The notes beneath the pieces are model-generated. The model searched no databases. It was not told where the DNA came from and saw only the letters and a list, made by a program, of their open reading frames with translations. Positions 25,185 to 33,218 of a stretch of DNA of 64,000 nt are shown one piece after another (within the stretch, counting starts at the first letter, position 1; each line of letters begins with the position of its first letter). The position numbers and the translations under genes were made by a program. The stretch is from Pseudomonas sp. Irchel 3E20 (lineage in GTDB: Bacteria; Pseudomonadota; Gammaproteobacteria; Pseudomonadales; Pseudomonadaceae): the NCBI RefSeq assembly GCF_900187645.1, contig NZ_FYEE01000011.1:1-64000 (forward strand). Direction: 5' to 3'.

Positions 25185-26518
25185 TGGGCGCCACTGCCCG
25201 CGAACCCGGGCTGTTCAAACCGGCGCTGCTGTGGCTGCTGCTGTTGGCGCCGCTGTTCTTCACCACCTACGGTTTCGCCACGTGGGTCACCGCCCAGCGC
25301 AGCGATGTGCCGAGCCTGGTGTTCGCCTGGGAAAGCCATATGCCGTTCTGGGCCTGGACCATCGTGCCCTACTGGTCCATCGACCTGCTTTACGGCTTTT
25401 CCCTGCTGCTGCCCAACAGCCGCGCCGAACTCAAGCGCCACGCCTTGCGCCTGCTCAGCGCGCAAGCCATCGCGGTGAGTTGCTTTTTGCTCTGGCCGTT
25501 GCGCTTCACCTTCCAGCGCCCGGAACTGGACGGCGTGTTCGGCTGGTTGTTCGACGTGCTCACGGGGTTCGACAAGCCGTTCAACCAGGCACCGTCCCTG
25601 CACATCGCCCTGCTGGTGGTGCTGTGGGTGTGCTTTGCGCGCCACACCCAAGGGCTGTGGCGGTGGCTGGTGCATGGCTGGTTCGCATTGATCGGCGTAT
25701 CGGTGCTGACCACTTACCAACACCACTTCGTCGACGTGCCCACCGGCGCCCTCGCCGGTTGGCTGTGCGTGTGGCTGTGGCCGCTGGACCGGCCCAGCCC
25801 ACTGGCGCGCCTGCGCCTGAGCGCAGCCCCGCAGCGGCGCCGGTTGGCCGTGCGCTATGCCCTGGGCGCGGCGCTGTTCGGCGCGCTGGCGGGGTTGCTC
25901 GGCGGCTGGGGCCTGTGGCTGATCTGGCCCGCCGTGGCCTTGCTGCTGGTGGCGCTGAACTACGCCGCGCTCGGCGCCGAAGGCTTTCAGAAAGGCGCCG
26001 ATGGCAACTTGAGCGCCGCCGTGCGCTGGCTGCTGGCGCCGTACCTGGCCGCGGTGTGGATCAATTCGCGGCTATGGACCCGCGCCCATCCGCAACCCGA
26101 TGAAGTGGTCGATGGCGTGTGGCTGGGGCGCATTCCCACCCCGGCAGAGCTGCAAGCCAGCCCCTTCAGCGCGGTGCTGGACCTGTGCGCCGAGGCCTCG
26201 CTGCCGGCCCGTGGCGTAGCTTATTGCAGCGTGCCGGTGCTGGACCTGACGCCGCCCAGCGTCGAGCAGTGCCTGAGCGCCGCGCAAGCCATCGACCGCT
26301 TGCGCCAACAGGGCCCGCTGTTGGTGTGCTGCGCCCTGGGCTACTCGCGCAGTGCCACCGCGGTGGCGGCGTGGTTGCTGTTCAGTGGCCGTGCCGTCAG
26401 CGTCGAAGCGGCGCTGATCCAGTTGCAACGCGCCCGCCCGCAGGTGGTGCTGCACGCCGCCCATCGCCAGGTGCTTGCGCAGTTTGCCGCGCAGTTGGAG
26501 AAACCCCATGGCCACTGA
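25181..26518 (+). CDS. Membrane PAP2 phosphatase fused to dual-specificity phosphatase (YnbD-like)
   Basis: A 445-residue membrane protein. The N-terminal half has about six hydrophobic helices and the PAP2 motifs PSLH (QAPSLHIALL) and HHFVDVPTG (HxxxD). After further helices, the C-terminal ~140 residues form a dual-specificity/tyrosine phosphatase with the CX5R loop CALGYSRS; the residue before the catalytic Cys is Cys and not the usual His. Such a pair could remove phosphate from phosphatidic acid- or phosphatidylglycerophosphate-like intermediates, as the DSP-type PTPMT1 does for PGP; this is inference. ATG 25181 overlaps the upstream stop by four bases. E. coli YnbD has the same two-domain plan. 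Confidence 0.83.
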   Translation: MMGATAREPGLFKPALLWLLLLAPLFFTTYGFATWVTAQRSDVPSLVFAWESHMPFWAWTIVPYWSIDLLYGFSLLLPNSRAELKRHALRLLSAQAIAVSCFLLWPLRFTFQRPELDGVFGWLFDVLTGFDKPFNQAPSLHIALLVVLWVCFARHTQGLWRWLVHGWFALIGVSVLTTYQHHFVDVPTGALAGWLCVWLWPLDRPSPLARLRLSAAPQRRRLAVRYALGAALFGALAGLLGGWGLWLIWPAVALLLVALNYAALGAEGFQKGADGNLSAAVRWLLAPYLAAVWINSRLWTRAHPQPDEVVDGVWLGRIPTPAELQASPFSAVLDLCAEASLPARGVAYCSVPVLDLTPPSVEQCLSAAQAIDRLRQQGPLLVCCALGYSRSATAVAAWLLFSGRAVSVEAALIQLQRARPQVVLHAAHRQVLAQFAAQLEKPHGH

Positions 26519-26948
26519 CATGACCCTGTTCAGCGTTGCCGCCCTGCTGCGCCAAGGCAGAGGCTTGGATCACCTGGCCACGGCGCTGACGGTACTGGCC
26601 GTGGCCGGCGCGTTGGCCCAGGCCTGGCTCGCGCCGCCCAACCCTTGGCTGCTGGCCTGGAGCGCGGCGCTGCTGGTGCTGGGCTTGCTGGAGAAGTACT
26701 GGGCCCTGCGCGTAGCCTTCGACGCCGAGTTGTTCCAGCGCCTGGCGGACGACCCGCAAGCGCTGGCGGAAAAAACCCGCGACCTCGATCAAGCCTTGGT
26801 CAGCCTCGGCCTGCTCGCCCCCACCCGCACCGCGCGGCCGTGGCCCGAACGCACGCGGGGCGCTCTGGCGCTGCTGCGGCGCCAGGCCCTGGCGGTCGGT
26901 GCGCAAGCCCTGCTCACACTGGGTTTGCTTGTGTCTTTTGCCGGATAA
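26508..26948 (+). CDS. Small integral membrane protein of the phospholipid operon, unknown function
   Basis: A 146-residue hydrophobic protein with about three membrane segments (residues ~26-46, ~50-70 and ~125-145) and a charged loop rich in Arg/Glu/Asp between the second and third. No catalytic motif is visible and I do not recognise the family. ATG 26508 overlaps the preceding stop by 11 bases and has GGAG upstream; an ATG at 26520 is an alternative. It has no counterpart that I know of in the four-gene E. coli ynb operon. Its place suggests a partner or scaffold for the membrane enzymes around it. Confidence 0.7.
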   Translation: MATDMTLFSVAALLRQGRGLDHLATALTVLAVAGALAQAWLAPPNPWLLAWSAALLVLGLLEKYWALRVAFDAELFQRLADDPQALAEKTRDLDQALVSLGLLAPTRTARPWPERTRGALALLRRQALAVGAQALLTLGLLVSFAG

Positions 26949-26957
26949 GGAATGCCC

Positions 26958-27578
26958 ATGCTCGAACCTCTGGTCGCTACCCTCATCACCTCCGCTGCAC
27001 GCACCGTCACGGGGGCGCGCAGCCTGTGGCTCGGTTGCGCGCCGACGCCGGTGCAACGCATCTACTTCGCCAACCACAGCAGCCACGGCGATTTCGTCCT
27101 GCTCTGGGCCTCGCTGCCGCCGGCGCTGCGCCGCGCCACGCGGCCAGTGGCAGGCAGCGATTACTGGCTCAAGAGCCCGTTGCGCCGCTACATCATCAAC
27201 CGGGTGTTCCACGGTGTGCTGGTGGACCGCGACCGCAAGGACGCCACCAGCAGCCCGCTACAACCCATGCTCGATGCCCTGGAAAACGGCGATTCGCTGA
27301 TTATCTTCCCCGAGGGCACCCGCAACCTGGAGGACGGCTTGCTGCCGTTCAAGAGTGGCCTCTACCACCTCACCCAGGCCTATCCCCAGGCCGAACTGGT
27401 GCCGGTGTGGATCGCCAACCTCAACCGCGTCATGCCCAAGGGCCGCGTGCTGCCCCTGCCACTGCTGTGCACCCTGAGTTTTGGCGCGCCGCTGGCCCTG
27501 GGCGAAGACGAAAGCAAAGAGCAGTTTCTGGCCCGCAGCCGCGATGCGCTGCTAGCCCTGGCCCCGGAGCAGGCGTAA
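26958..27578 (+). CDS. PlsC-type 1-acyl-glycerol-phosphate acyltransferase family protein
   Basis: A 206-residue LPLAT-family acyltransferase that would move an acyl chain to a lysophospholipid or another lipid acceptor. Motif I is NHSSHGD (NHx4D type), followed by the motif III segment FPEGTRN and a motif IV-like VPVWI. It is shorter than PlsC proteins with extra membrane helices, and only a weakly hydrophobic N-terminus is visible. ATG 26958 is favoured over ATG 26952 because AAGGA is then about 7 bases away. It ends directly before the CDP-diglyceride synthase start (TAA then ATG with no gap), a sign of coupled expression. Confidence 0.85.
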   Translation: MLEPLVATLITSAARTVTGARSLWLGCAPTPVQRIYFANHSSHGDFVLLWASLPPALRRATRPVAGSDYWLKSPLRRYIINRVFHGVLVDRDRKDATSSPLQPMLDALENGDSLIIFPEGTRNLEDGLLPFKSGLYHLTQAYPQAELVPVWIANLNRVMPKGRVLPLPLLCTLSFGAPLALGEDESKEQFLARSRDALLALAPEQA

Positions 27579-28511
27579 ATGGATAAGCAAACCCAACTGT
27601 TGTTCGCCGGCATCGGCGTGATTCTGCTGCTGGCCTCGTTGATCGGCGGCCTGCTGAAACTGCGCAACCGTGGCACGCCCAACCCGGTGATCGACAACCT
27701 CAACGCCCGCATCAACGCCTGGTGGGTGATGGTGCTGGTGATCGGCATCGCCTTCTGGCTGGGCACCAGTGCGGTGATCCTGTTGTTCTACGCGGTGTCG
27801 TTCTACGCCCTGCGCGAATTCATGACCCTCACCCCCACCCGGCGCAGCGATTACCCGGCGCTGGTGGCCGCGTTCTACCTGGCCCTGCCGCTGCAATACC
27901 TGCTGATCTACTTCGACTGGTACGGCTTGTTTTCGATCTTCATTCCGGTCTACGTGTTCCTGCTGCTGCCGATCCTCGCGTCCCTGGGCGGTGACAGCAC
28001 GCACTTTCTGGAACGCGCGTCGAAGGTGCAGTGGGGGCTGATGATCGCCGTGTTCTGCGTGTCATTCGTGCCCGCGCTGTTGACCCTGGACATTGCCGGG
28101 TACGAGGGCCGCAACCTGCTGCTGATCGCCTACCTGGTGATCGTGGTGCAGCTCTCGGATGTGCTCCAGTACGTGTGCGGCAAGCTGTTTGGCAAACGCA
28201 AGATCGCCCCGCGGTTGTCGCCGTCGAAAACCGTCGAAGGCTTTGTCGGCGGCGTGCTGCTGGCGTCGCTGATCGGCGCGGCGTTGTGGTGGATCACCCC
28301 GTTCAACCCGTGGCAATCGTTCCTCATCGCCCTGCTTATCAACCTGCTGGGGTTCGCCGGGGGCATTGTGATGTCCGCGATCAAACGCGACCGCGGGGTG
28401 AAGGACTGGGGCCACATGATCGAGGGCCACGGCGGTATGCTCGACCGCCTCGACTCGGTGTGCTTCGCCGCACCGATCTTCTTTCATCTGGTGCGCTATT
28501 GGTGGACTTGA
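27579..28511 (+). CDS. CDP-diglyceride synthase family protein (CdsA/YnbB-like)
   Basis: A 310-residue polytopic membrane protein that would activate phosphatidic acid with CTP to CDP-diacylglycerol. About seven hydrophobic helices are followed by the family signature SAIKRDRGVKDWGHMIEGHGG (28374-28436) with its KR, KD and HGG residues, then LDRLDS. This is a second cds-like gene; the housekeeping cdsA is normally elsewhere. As the last gene of the operon it would supply the substrate for the first (CDP-alcohol transferase), so the operon carries a nearly closed route from lysophosphatidate to a finished phospholipid. A REPIN follows 9 bases after the stop. Confidence 0.87.
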   Translation: MDKQTQLLFAGIGVILLLASLIGGLLKLRNRGTPNPVIDNLNARINAWWVMVLVIGIAFWLGTSAVILLFYAVSFYALREFMTLTPTRRSDYPALVAAFYLALPLQYLLIYFDWYGLFSIFIPVYVFLLLPILASLGGDSTHFLERASKVQWGLMIAVFCVSFVPALLTLDIAGYEGRNLLLIAYLVIVVQLSDVLQYVCGKLFGKRKIAPRLSPSKTVEGFVGGVLLASLIGAALWWITPFNPWQSFLIALLINLLGFAGGIVMSAIKRDRGVKDWGHMIEGHGGMLDRLDSVCFAAPIFFHLVRYWWT

Positions 28512-28519
28512 GGGCGCTA

Positions 28520-28580
28520 TCGCGAGCGGGCTCGCTCCCACAGCGGCCATACAACCCTGTGGGAGCGAGCCCGCTCGCGA
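28520..28580. repeat. REPIN of inverted arm order
   Basis: The arms 28520-28541 (ending GGCTCGCTCCCAC) and 28559-28580 (beginning GTGGGAGCGAGCC) are perfect reverse complements separated by 17 bp. The arm order is opposite to the elements at 8570 and 31945: the GTGGG ends face inward. It lies between convergent stop codons and ends 7 bases from the TPR-like gene's stop. Confidence 0.9.
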
Positions 28581-28587
28581 AGGGGCC

Positions 28588-30723
28588 TCAAGCCTTACGC
28601 CGCCGGCTGATTAGCCACAGCCCCGCCGCGACGAACACCCCTACACCACCGTAGGTCACCCAGGTTTTGTACGGCCGCAGTTGCGCGCGCACCTCGCCGA
28701 CGGCCTGGGTCACGTAGCGCTGGTTGATCCCGCTGAAATCCGGGGCCTGGCATTGGGAGCCGAAGTTCTCCGCCCACCACACGTAAGGCCCTTGGGCCAC
28801 GTAGCGGCGGTAGTAGGTTTTCTCCTGTTCGCTGCCGCGGGTCCAGGTGGCTGCGTGGCATAGCACGGCGGCAAAGGCCTGGCTGGTGTGGGGCAGGAAG
28901 TCGGCGGCGCGGTTGGCCAGGTCGGCGGCGACCCAGCGGTAGTGGTAGCGCTCGTCCGGTTGGGCGGCGCTGGCCTGATGGCGCTGTACTTCGCCGGCAC
29001 TGACAAAATCCCCGGCCACGAGCGCGTCGCCGCCCAGGCTGAAGCCGCCATCGAGCGAGGCGAAGTCCGGGGCCATTTCATAGCCCAAAAACTCCATCCC
29101 GTGGTCCCGCGCCAAAGTGCCCGCCCAGTAGTACGCCGGGGCGCGGCTGCCAGGCAGCCAACTGGACTCGGCCTCGCGCCGCAACTCGCCATAACCTTGG
29201 GCCGCACCGCGCACCTCAAGGTCGGCGAAGTAGGCCAGTGCCTCGTCGAAGCGCCCTTCGCGCATCATCCGCCGCCCCAATAAGTTACGCAGGCGCGCCG
29301 CCACCGGCAGCGGCACATAGTTGGCGCGGTCCTCGTCACTCAATTGCGGCGGCGCCGGCACCTGGGCATCGACGTACTGCTTGAGTTCATCGAGGGTCAG
29401 CACCCGCTCGGCCACGGTGGCGGCGTCGAACCAATAGACATCCTGGCTGCGATAGAGCTGCTCGAAGGCTTGCAGGTAATCGCCGCGCTCCAGGGCCAGG
29501 ATCGCGCTCTCGCCTTCCACCCGGCAGCGCGGTTGCAGCGATTCCAGGTCGCCATCCGGCCCGCGTTGCAGGCCCCACGACTCTTCCTGGGGGAAGGCCT
29601 TGGCCGCTTGCGCATAGGCGCTGGCGGCGGCGCTTTTATCGCCGGCGCGCAACGCCAGTTTGGCCCGCAGCCACCAGGCCAGGCCGCTGTCGCCAGCGTG
29701 TTCGAGGAAGGCCTGGGTTTGGGCGTAGTCGCCCTGCTGGTAGTTCAACGCCGCGAGGCGATCGGCGTTTTCCAGGCTGCCCTGGGTGCTGTTTTGCAGC
29801 AGCTTGATGAGGTTTTTTTCGCCGCTGGGTTGGTCGCCGAACGACCAGCCCAAGCGGCTGATAAGGGATGCCGTGAGCAGGGTCTGCACCGGTTTGCCCT
29901 GGAGTTGCTGGGCCAATTGCTCGGAGGGCAAGGCACGCAGTTCGCTTGCCACTTGCTTGAGGGAGCTGTAGCCCACCGCTGAGCCGTGCAGGTTTTGCGC
30001 GGCGTACAGGCCGATGGCGCCGTTCCAGTCGCCACTGGCCTTGGCCACGCGGGCCTGTTCACCGAGGCTGGCCACGCCCAGTTCCAGCGGGTCGCTCAGG
30101 CCTTCGATGCTCATCTGCCGGGCCTGTTCGAACGCCTGGATGGCTTGGCTGCGCAACTGGGCGCGGTGCAGGGGTTCGCTGTCATCGAGGCTCAAGGCAT
30201 ACAGCGCGCGGCCCAGGGAATAAGCGGCCCAGGTGCTGCGCAGCGGGCGCAACTCGCTGGGCAGCGCCAGCACTTTGCGCAGGTAGGCGGCGGCCAGTTC
30301 ATGGTCGCCGGCGGCGAACGCCACGGCGCCGGCGGTGTAGAAGCTCAATTCATAGGGCAGGCCCGCGCCTTGCGCCTCGACTTCGCGGGCATCGCTCAAT
30401 TGCCGCAAGCGGCCCACCAATGCCTGCTGCGGCGGGGTCAGGCCCAATTGCTCGGCCTTGTCCCGCGCAGCCTGGTCGGTGGGCGCGGCGTAGTAGCTTT
30501 CGTCGGGGTTGTAGGTCAGGGCACTGGCGTCCTTCAACCCGGGGATGCGTTGGCCCAAACGGGTGATTTCATTGCCGAACTCGGTTTCGGGCAATTGCCC
30601 CAGCGTCGCGCCGCGGTTGTCCAGCAGGCGCATGGGGAAGTCCGGCCCGCAGGCCAGCGCCGTGCCCAGCGGTAGGCTGAGGCTCAGGCACAGCAGGTGA
30701 CGCGGCCATTTAGAGACGAACAT
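28588..30723 (-). CDS. Large exported TPR-like repeat protein with C-terminal membrane anchor
   Basis: A 711-residue protein with a signal peptide (LLCLSLSLPLGTALAC) and a C-terminal hydrophobic helix with a basic tail (GVGVFVAAGLWLISRRRKA). It is therefore probably a periplasmic protein tethered to the inner membrane. The body is Ala/Leu-rich helical with TPR-like pairs, such as AAGDHELAAAYLRKVLALP, NYQQGDYAQTQAFLEHAG and EGRFDEALAYFADLE. No catalytic motif is visible and the function is unknown. AAGGAGC about 6 bases before ATG 30723 supports this start. It overlaps the upstream DUF3142 gene by 14 bases, so the two form one translational unit. Confidence 0.8.
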   Translation of the reverse strand: MFVSKWPRHLLCLSLSLPLGTALACGPDFPMRLLDNRGATLGQLPETEFGNEITRLGQRIPGLKDASALTYNPDESYYAAPTDQAARDKAEQLGLTPPQQALVGRLRQLSDAREVEAQGAGLPYELSFYTAGAVAFAAGDHELAAAYLRKVLALPSELRPLRSTWAAYSLGRALYALSLDDSEPLHRAQLRSQAIQAFEQARQMSIEGLSDPLELGVASLGEQARVAKASGDWNGAIGLYAAQNLHGSAVGYSSLKQVASELRALPSEQLAQQLQGKPVQTLLTASLISRLGWSFGDQPSGEKNLIKLLQNSTQGSLENADRLAALNYQQGDYAQTQAFLEHAGDSGLAWWLRAKLALRAGDKSAAASAYAQAAKAFPQEESWGLQRGPDGDLESLQPRCRVEGESAILALERGDYLQAFEQLYRSQDVYWFDAATVAERVLTLDELKQYVDAQVPAPPQLSDEDRANYVPLPVAARLRNLLGRRMMREGRFDEALAYFADLEVRGAAQGYGELRREAESSWLPGSRAPAYYWAGTLARDHGMEFLGYEMAPDFASLDGGFSLGGDALVAGDFVSAGEVQRHQASAAQPDERYHYRWVAADLANRAADFLPHTSQAFAAVLCHAATWTRGSEQEKTYYRRYVAQGPYVWWAENFGSQCQAPDFSGINQRYVTQAVGEVRAQLRPYKTWVTYGGVGVFVAAGLWLISRRRKA

Positions 30724-31912
30724 GTGAAGCTCCTTGATCGATTTTTGTACAGCGGGCCCAGCCGATAGCGCGCGAGGCGCCTGCTGGCAAACGGCCTTGT
30801 TGCAGACGGGTAAAGACAAGTTGTCCGGGGTTTCGTTGCACGGCGTAGCCGGCCAGGGCATCCACCGCCTCGCATTCGCCGACCGCCAGTTCCAGGCGTT
30901 CGGGCAAGGGGCTGTCGAGGTTGCCGTCGTTGCCCAGGCGAATGTCATAGAGCCCGGCGCGCTCGCTCAGGTGCAGTTGCAGCGGGCTGTGCAAGGCATC
31001 GCCCCGCGCCACGGCGCGCAGGGTCGCCAAGCTCCAGGCGCGGCGATCCCCGGCCAGCGGCAGGCGGAACCAAATCAACCCCGCCAGATGGGCCGGCGGT
31101 GCCTGGCGCAGTTGCGCGGCGAGGGCGGCCAGTTGCACGGGGTCGGCCATTAATTCGCGGCGCTGGCCAGGGCGCTCCAGAGGCACTTCGCTTTCCACCA
31201 GCGGGGCGCCGCTGCCGCTGGTCAGCAGGCCCACACCGTAGGCGGGCAAGGCCAGGTAGAAGGGTTTGTCGGTCACGCGGCTCCAGCCTGCGGCCCAGGT
31301 TTTCGCCTGGGCCGGGTCGAACAGCCCCAGCTCTGGGCGGCTCACGGCGTGCACTTGCAGCACGCTGCTGTCCACGCTGTGCAGCAACGCCGGCAGGTCG
31401 GGGCTGGCCAGCCACGCGGGCAGCGCGGTGATGCTCAGCTTCAACCTGGGCGGCAGGCTGGCGCGCAGGCCCTGGAGAAACGCCCCGTAGCCCGCCAGCC
31501 GCGCATTGCCGGCGTCGTGGTCGATTTCCACGCCCGTCACGTTCAGGCCCAAGGCTTGCCAGTCGGCCAGCAGTTGCTGGATGTGCGCGGTGATGTCCTG
31601 AGAATCAAGCGCCGGCAACTGGCCGTCGAGGCGGATCACCGCAATCAGCGGGCGGCCATCGCGCTTGAGCAGCGCACCCTCAACCCGCGCCCGCCGCCAG
31701 CCGTCCCCGGGGAAGGCTTGCAGCGCCAGCACGCGCAGGGTGGAAAAGTCATCACGGGTGTGGGCCAGCGCCTCGTCGTGGGCAGCGGTCCATTGCCGTT
31801 GCCAGACGTAGAGCTGTTGGTCCAGGGGCGGTGCGTCTACAGGGCTGCACGCCCCGAGCAAGGCAAACAGCGCCGCCAGGGCGGGGCCGCGAAGGAAAAG
31901 GGAGGTGAACAT
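30710..31912 (-). CDS. DUF3142 lipoprotein
   Basis: A 400-residue protein with a lipoprotein signal (lipobox LGAC near residue 22) and a mature part of DUF3142 type. The central segment GLNVTGVEIDHDAGNARLAGYGAFLQ recalls the strand ends of a TIM-barrel glycoside hydrolase-like fold, with Glu/Asp in EIDHD. The family is uncharacterised, and carbohydrate action is only a guess. ATG 31912 was chosen because it places the signal peptide at the N-terminus. The gene overlaps the TPR-like gene by 14 bases, and a REPIN lies just upstream. Confidence 0.8.
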   Translation of the reverse strand: MFTSLFLRGPALAALFALLGACSPVDAPPLDQQLYVWQRQWTAAHDEALAHTRDDFSTLRVLALQAFPGDGWRRARVEGALLKRDGRPLIAVIRLDGQLPALDSQDITAHIQQLLADWQALGLNVTGVEIDHDAGNARLAGYGAFLQGLRASLPPRLKLSITALPAWLASPDLPALLHSVDSSVLQVHAVSRPELGLFDPAQAKTWAAGWSRVTDKPFYLALPAYGVGLLTSGSGAPLVESEVPLERPGQRRELMADPVQLAALAAQLRQAPPAHLAGLIWFRLPLAGDRRAWSLATLRAVARGDALHSPLQLHLSERAGLYDIRLGNDGNLDSPLPERLELAVGECEAVDALAGYAVQRNPGQLVFTRLQQGRLPAGASRAIGWARCTKIDQGASHVRL

Positions 31913-31944
31913 AGGGGCCTTGAGCGAAAAGAAAAACACCCTCA

Positions 31945-32028
31945 GGGAGCGAGCCTGCTCGCGACAGCGATGCTCCAGTCACATCAGCATCAATGCACCG
32001 GGGCCATCGCGAGCAGGCTCGCTCCCAC
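31945..32028. repeat. REPIN between the DUF3142 gene and the acyltransferase gene
   Basis: Left arm 31945-31964 (GGGAGCGAGCCTGCTCGCGA) is complementary to right arm 32007-32028 (ending GGCTCGCTCCCAC). The outermost two bases of the left arm are changed. The spacer is 42 bp, the same arm order and spacing as the element at 8570. It falls in a 139-bp gap between two minus-strand genes. Confidence 0.88.
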
Positions 32029-32051
32029 AACTGCTGGCGAGGCCCGCCAGC

Positions 32052-33218
32052 CTACTCAGGCATAGGCTGGCGAGCAATGGCGGCGGCGTTTTCTTCGCCC
32101 TGGCGGCGGCTTTCGAGGCGTTTGACCAACCGCGAGCCACGGTTGCGCATGGGCAGTTCGACGAGGCGGTAGCTCAGTTCGCTGAGCACCACGATCAACC
32201 CCAGCGCCAGGCCCAGCAGCAGCCACGGGTAGGCGTAAGGGTTGGGCCCGCCCGCCTCTTGCAGGCGAAAGCATACTTCGCGCAGGAAGAAGTACACCGG
32301 CACGTGGATCAGGTAGATGCCATAGGAGCGGCTGCCGACCCAGGTCAGCAGGTCTTTGAGTTTGCCCCGTGGGAACAGGTAGTCGCGGTTGTAGGACGCC
32401 ACCCACACCAGCACCCCACAGATCACTGCAATCGCGCCAATCCGGTATTCCGGCAGCAAGCGCTTGGCCGCCAACAGGCCCAGCACGCCGCTGGCCAGCA
32501 CCAGCAGCGCCAGCCCCAGCCAACCGCGGCGCAGGAAGGTAGGCTCCAGGCGTTGGTAACTCGGCTTGGCGCTCCAGATCGCCAGCAGCACGCCCAACGC
32601 CAAGGCATCGGTGCGCACGGCCATCAGCAGTGAGCCCCGTTCGATGAACAATTGCGCTAGCACCAAAACCGCCAAGGCCCAGGCCAGGCGCTGGCGAAAC
32701 AGCAGGATCAGCAGCGGGAACAGCAGGTAGAACTGTTCCTCCAGCGCCAGGCTCCAGTAGACGAAACTGGCGCCGTACTCGTAATTGAACAGCGCATCGG
32801 CAAAACGGAAGTTCGCGTAGTGCAGCAGCCCCGCCAGGGTCGCCTGCACGTTGGCATGCAGCGAGCCGAATGCGCCGGAGCGGTTGAACAGCAGCGCCGC
32901 CAGCAAGATAACCGCCAGCCACAGCCACGCCGCCGGCAGCAGGCGGAACACCCGGCGAATCCAGAAGCTGCGCGCCTGCTGCCAGAACGCCTGGCGCGTG
33001 GTGCAGCCCTGCAAGGTGGGGATCAGGCTGCGGGCGATGACGAACCCGGAGATGGCGAAAAACAGGTCCACGCCCCACCAGAATTGCGCGCGCGGATCGA
33101 GGGCTTCGAGCCAGGACGCGGTACCGAGGAACAGGTTGTCGCGCATGTGGTGCAGCACCACGCCCAGCACCGCGATGCCTCGCAGCACCTCGATGTCCAT
33201 GATCCGCTTGAGGCTCAT
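32052..33218 (-). CDS. OafA-type membrane acyltransferase (acyltransferase 3 family)
   Basis: A 388-residue polytopic protein with about ten hydrophobic helices. The N-terminal family motif is RGIAVLGVVLHHMRDN (catalytic His in the first helix), followed by FFAISGFVIARSL and RRVFRLLPAAWLWL. Relatives O-acetylate surface polysaccharides at the membrane. It is the last gene of a three-gene operon with two glycosyltransferases, and its ATG overlaps the upstream stop (ATGA). The divergent rhamnan locus makes O-polysaccharide acylation the most likely role. Confidence 0.87.
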   Translation of the reverse strand: MSLKRIMDIEVLRGIAVLGVVLHHMRDNLFLGTASWLEALDPRAQFWWGVDLFFAISGFVIARSLIPTLQGCTTRQAFWQQARSFWIRRVFRLLPAAWLWLAVILLAALLFNRSGAFGSLHANVQATLAGLLHYANFRFADALFNYEYGASFVYWSLALEEQFYLLFPLLILLFRQRLAWALAVLVLAQLFIERGSLLMAVRTDALALGVLLAIWSAKPSYQRLEPTFLRRGWLGLALLVLASGVLGLLAAKRLLPEYRIGAIAVICGVLVWVASYNRDYLFPRGKLKDLLTWVGSRSYGIYLIHVPVYFFLREVCFRLQEAGGPNPYAYPWLLLGLALGLIVVLSELSYRLVELPMRNRGSRLVKRLESRRQGEENAAAIARQPMPE

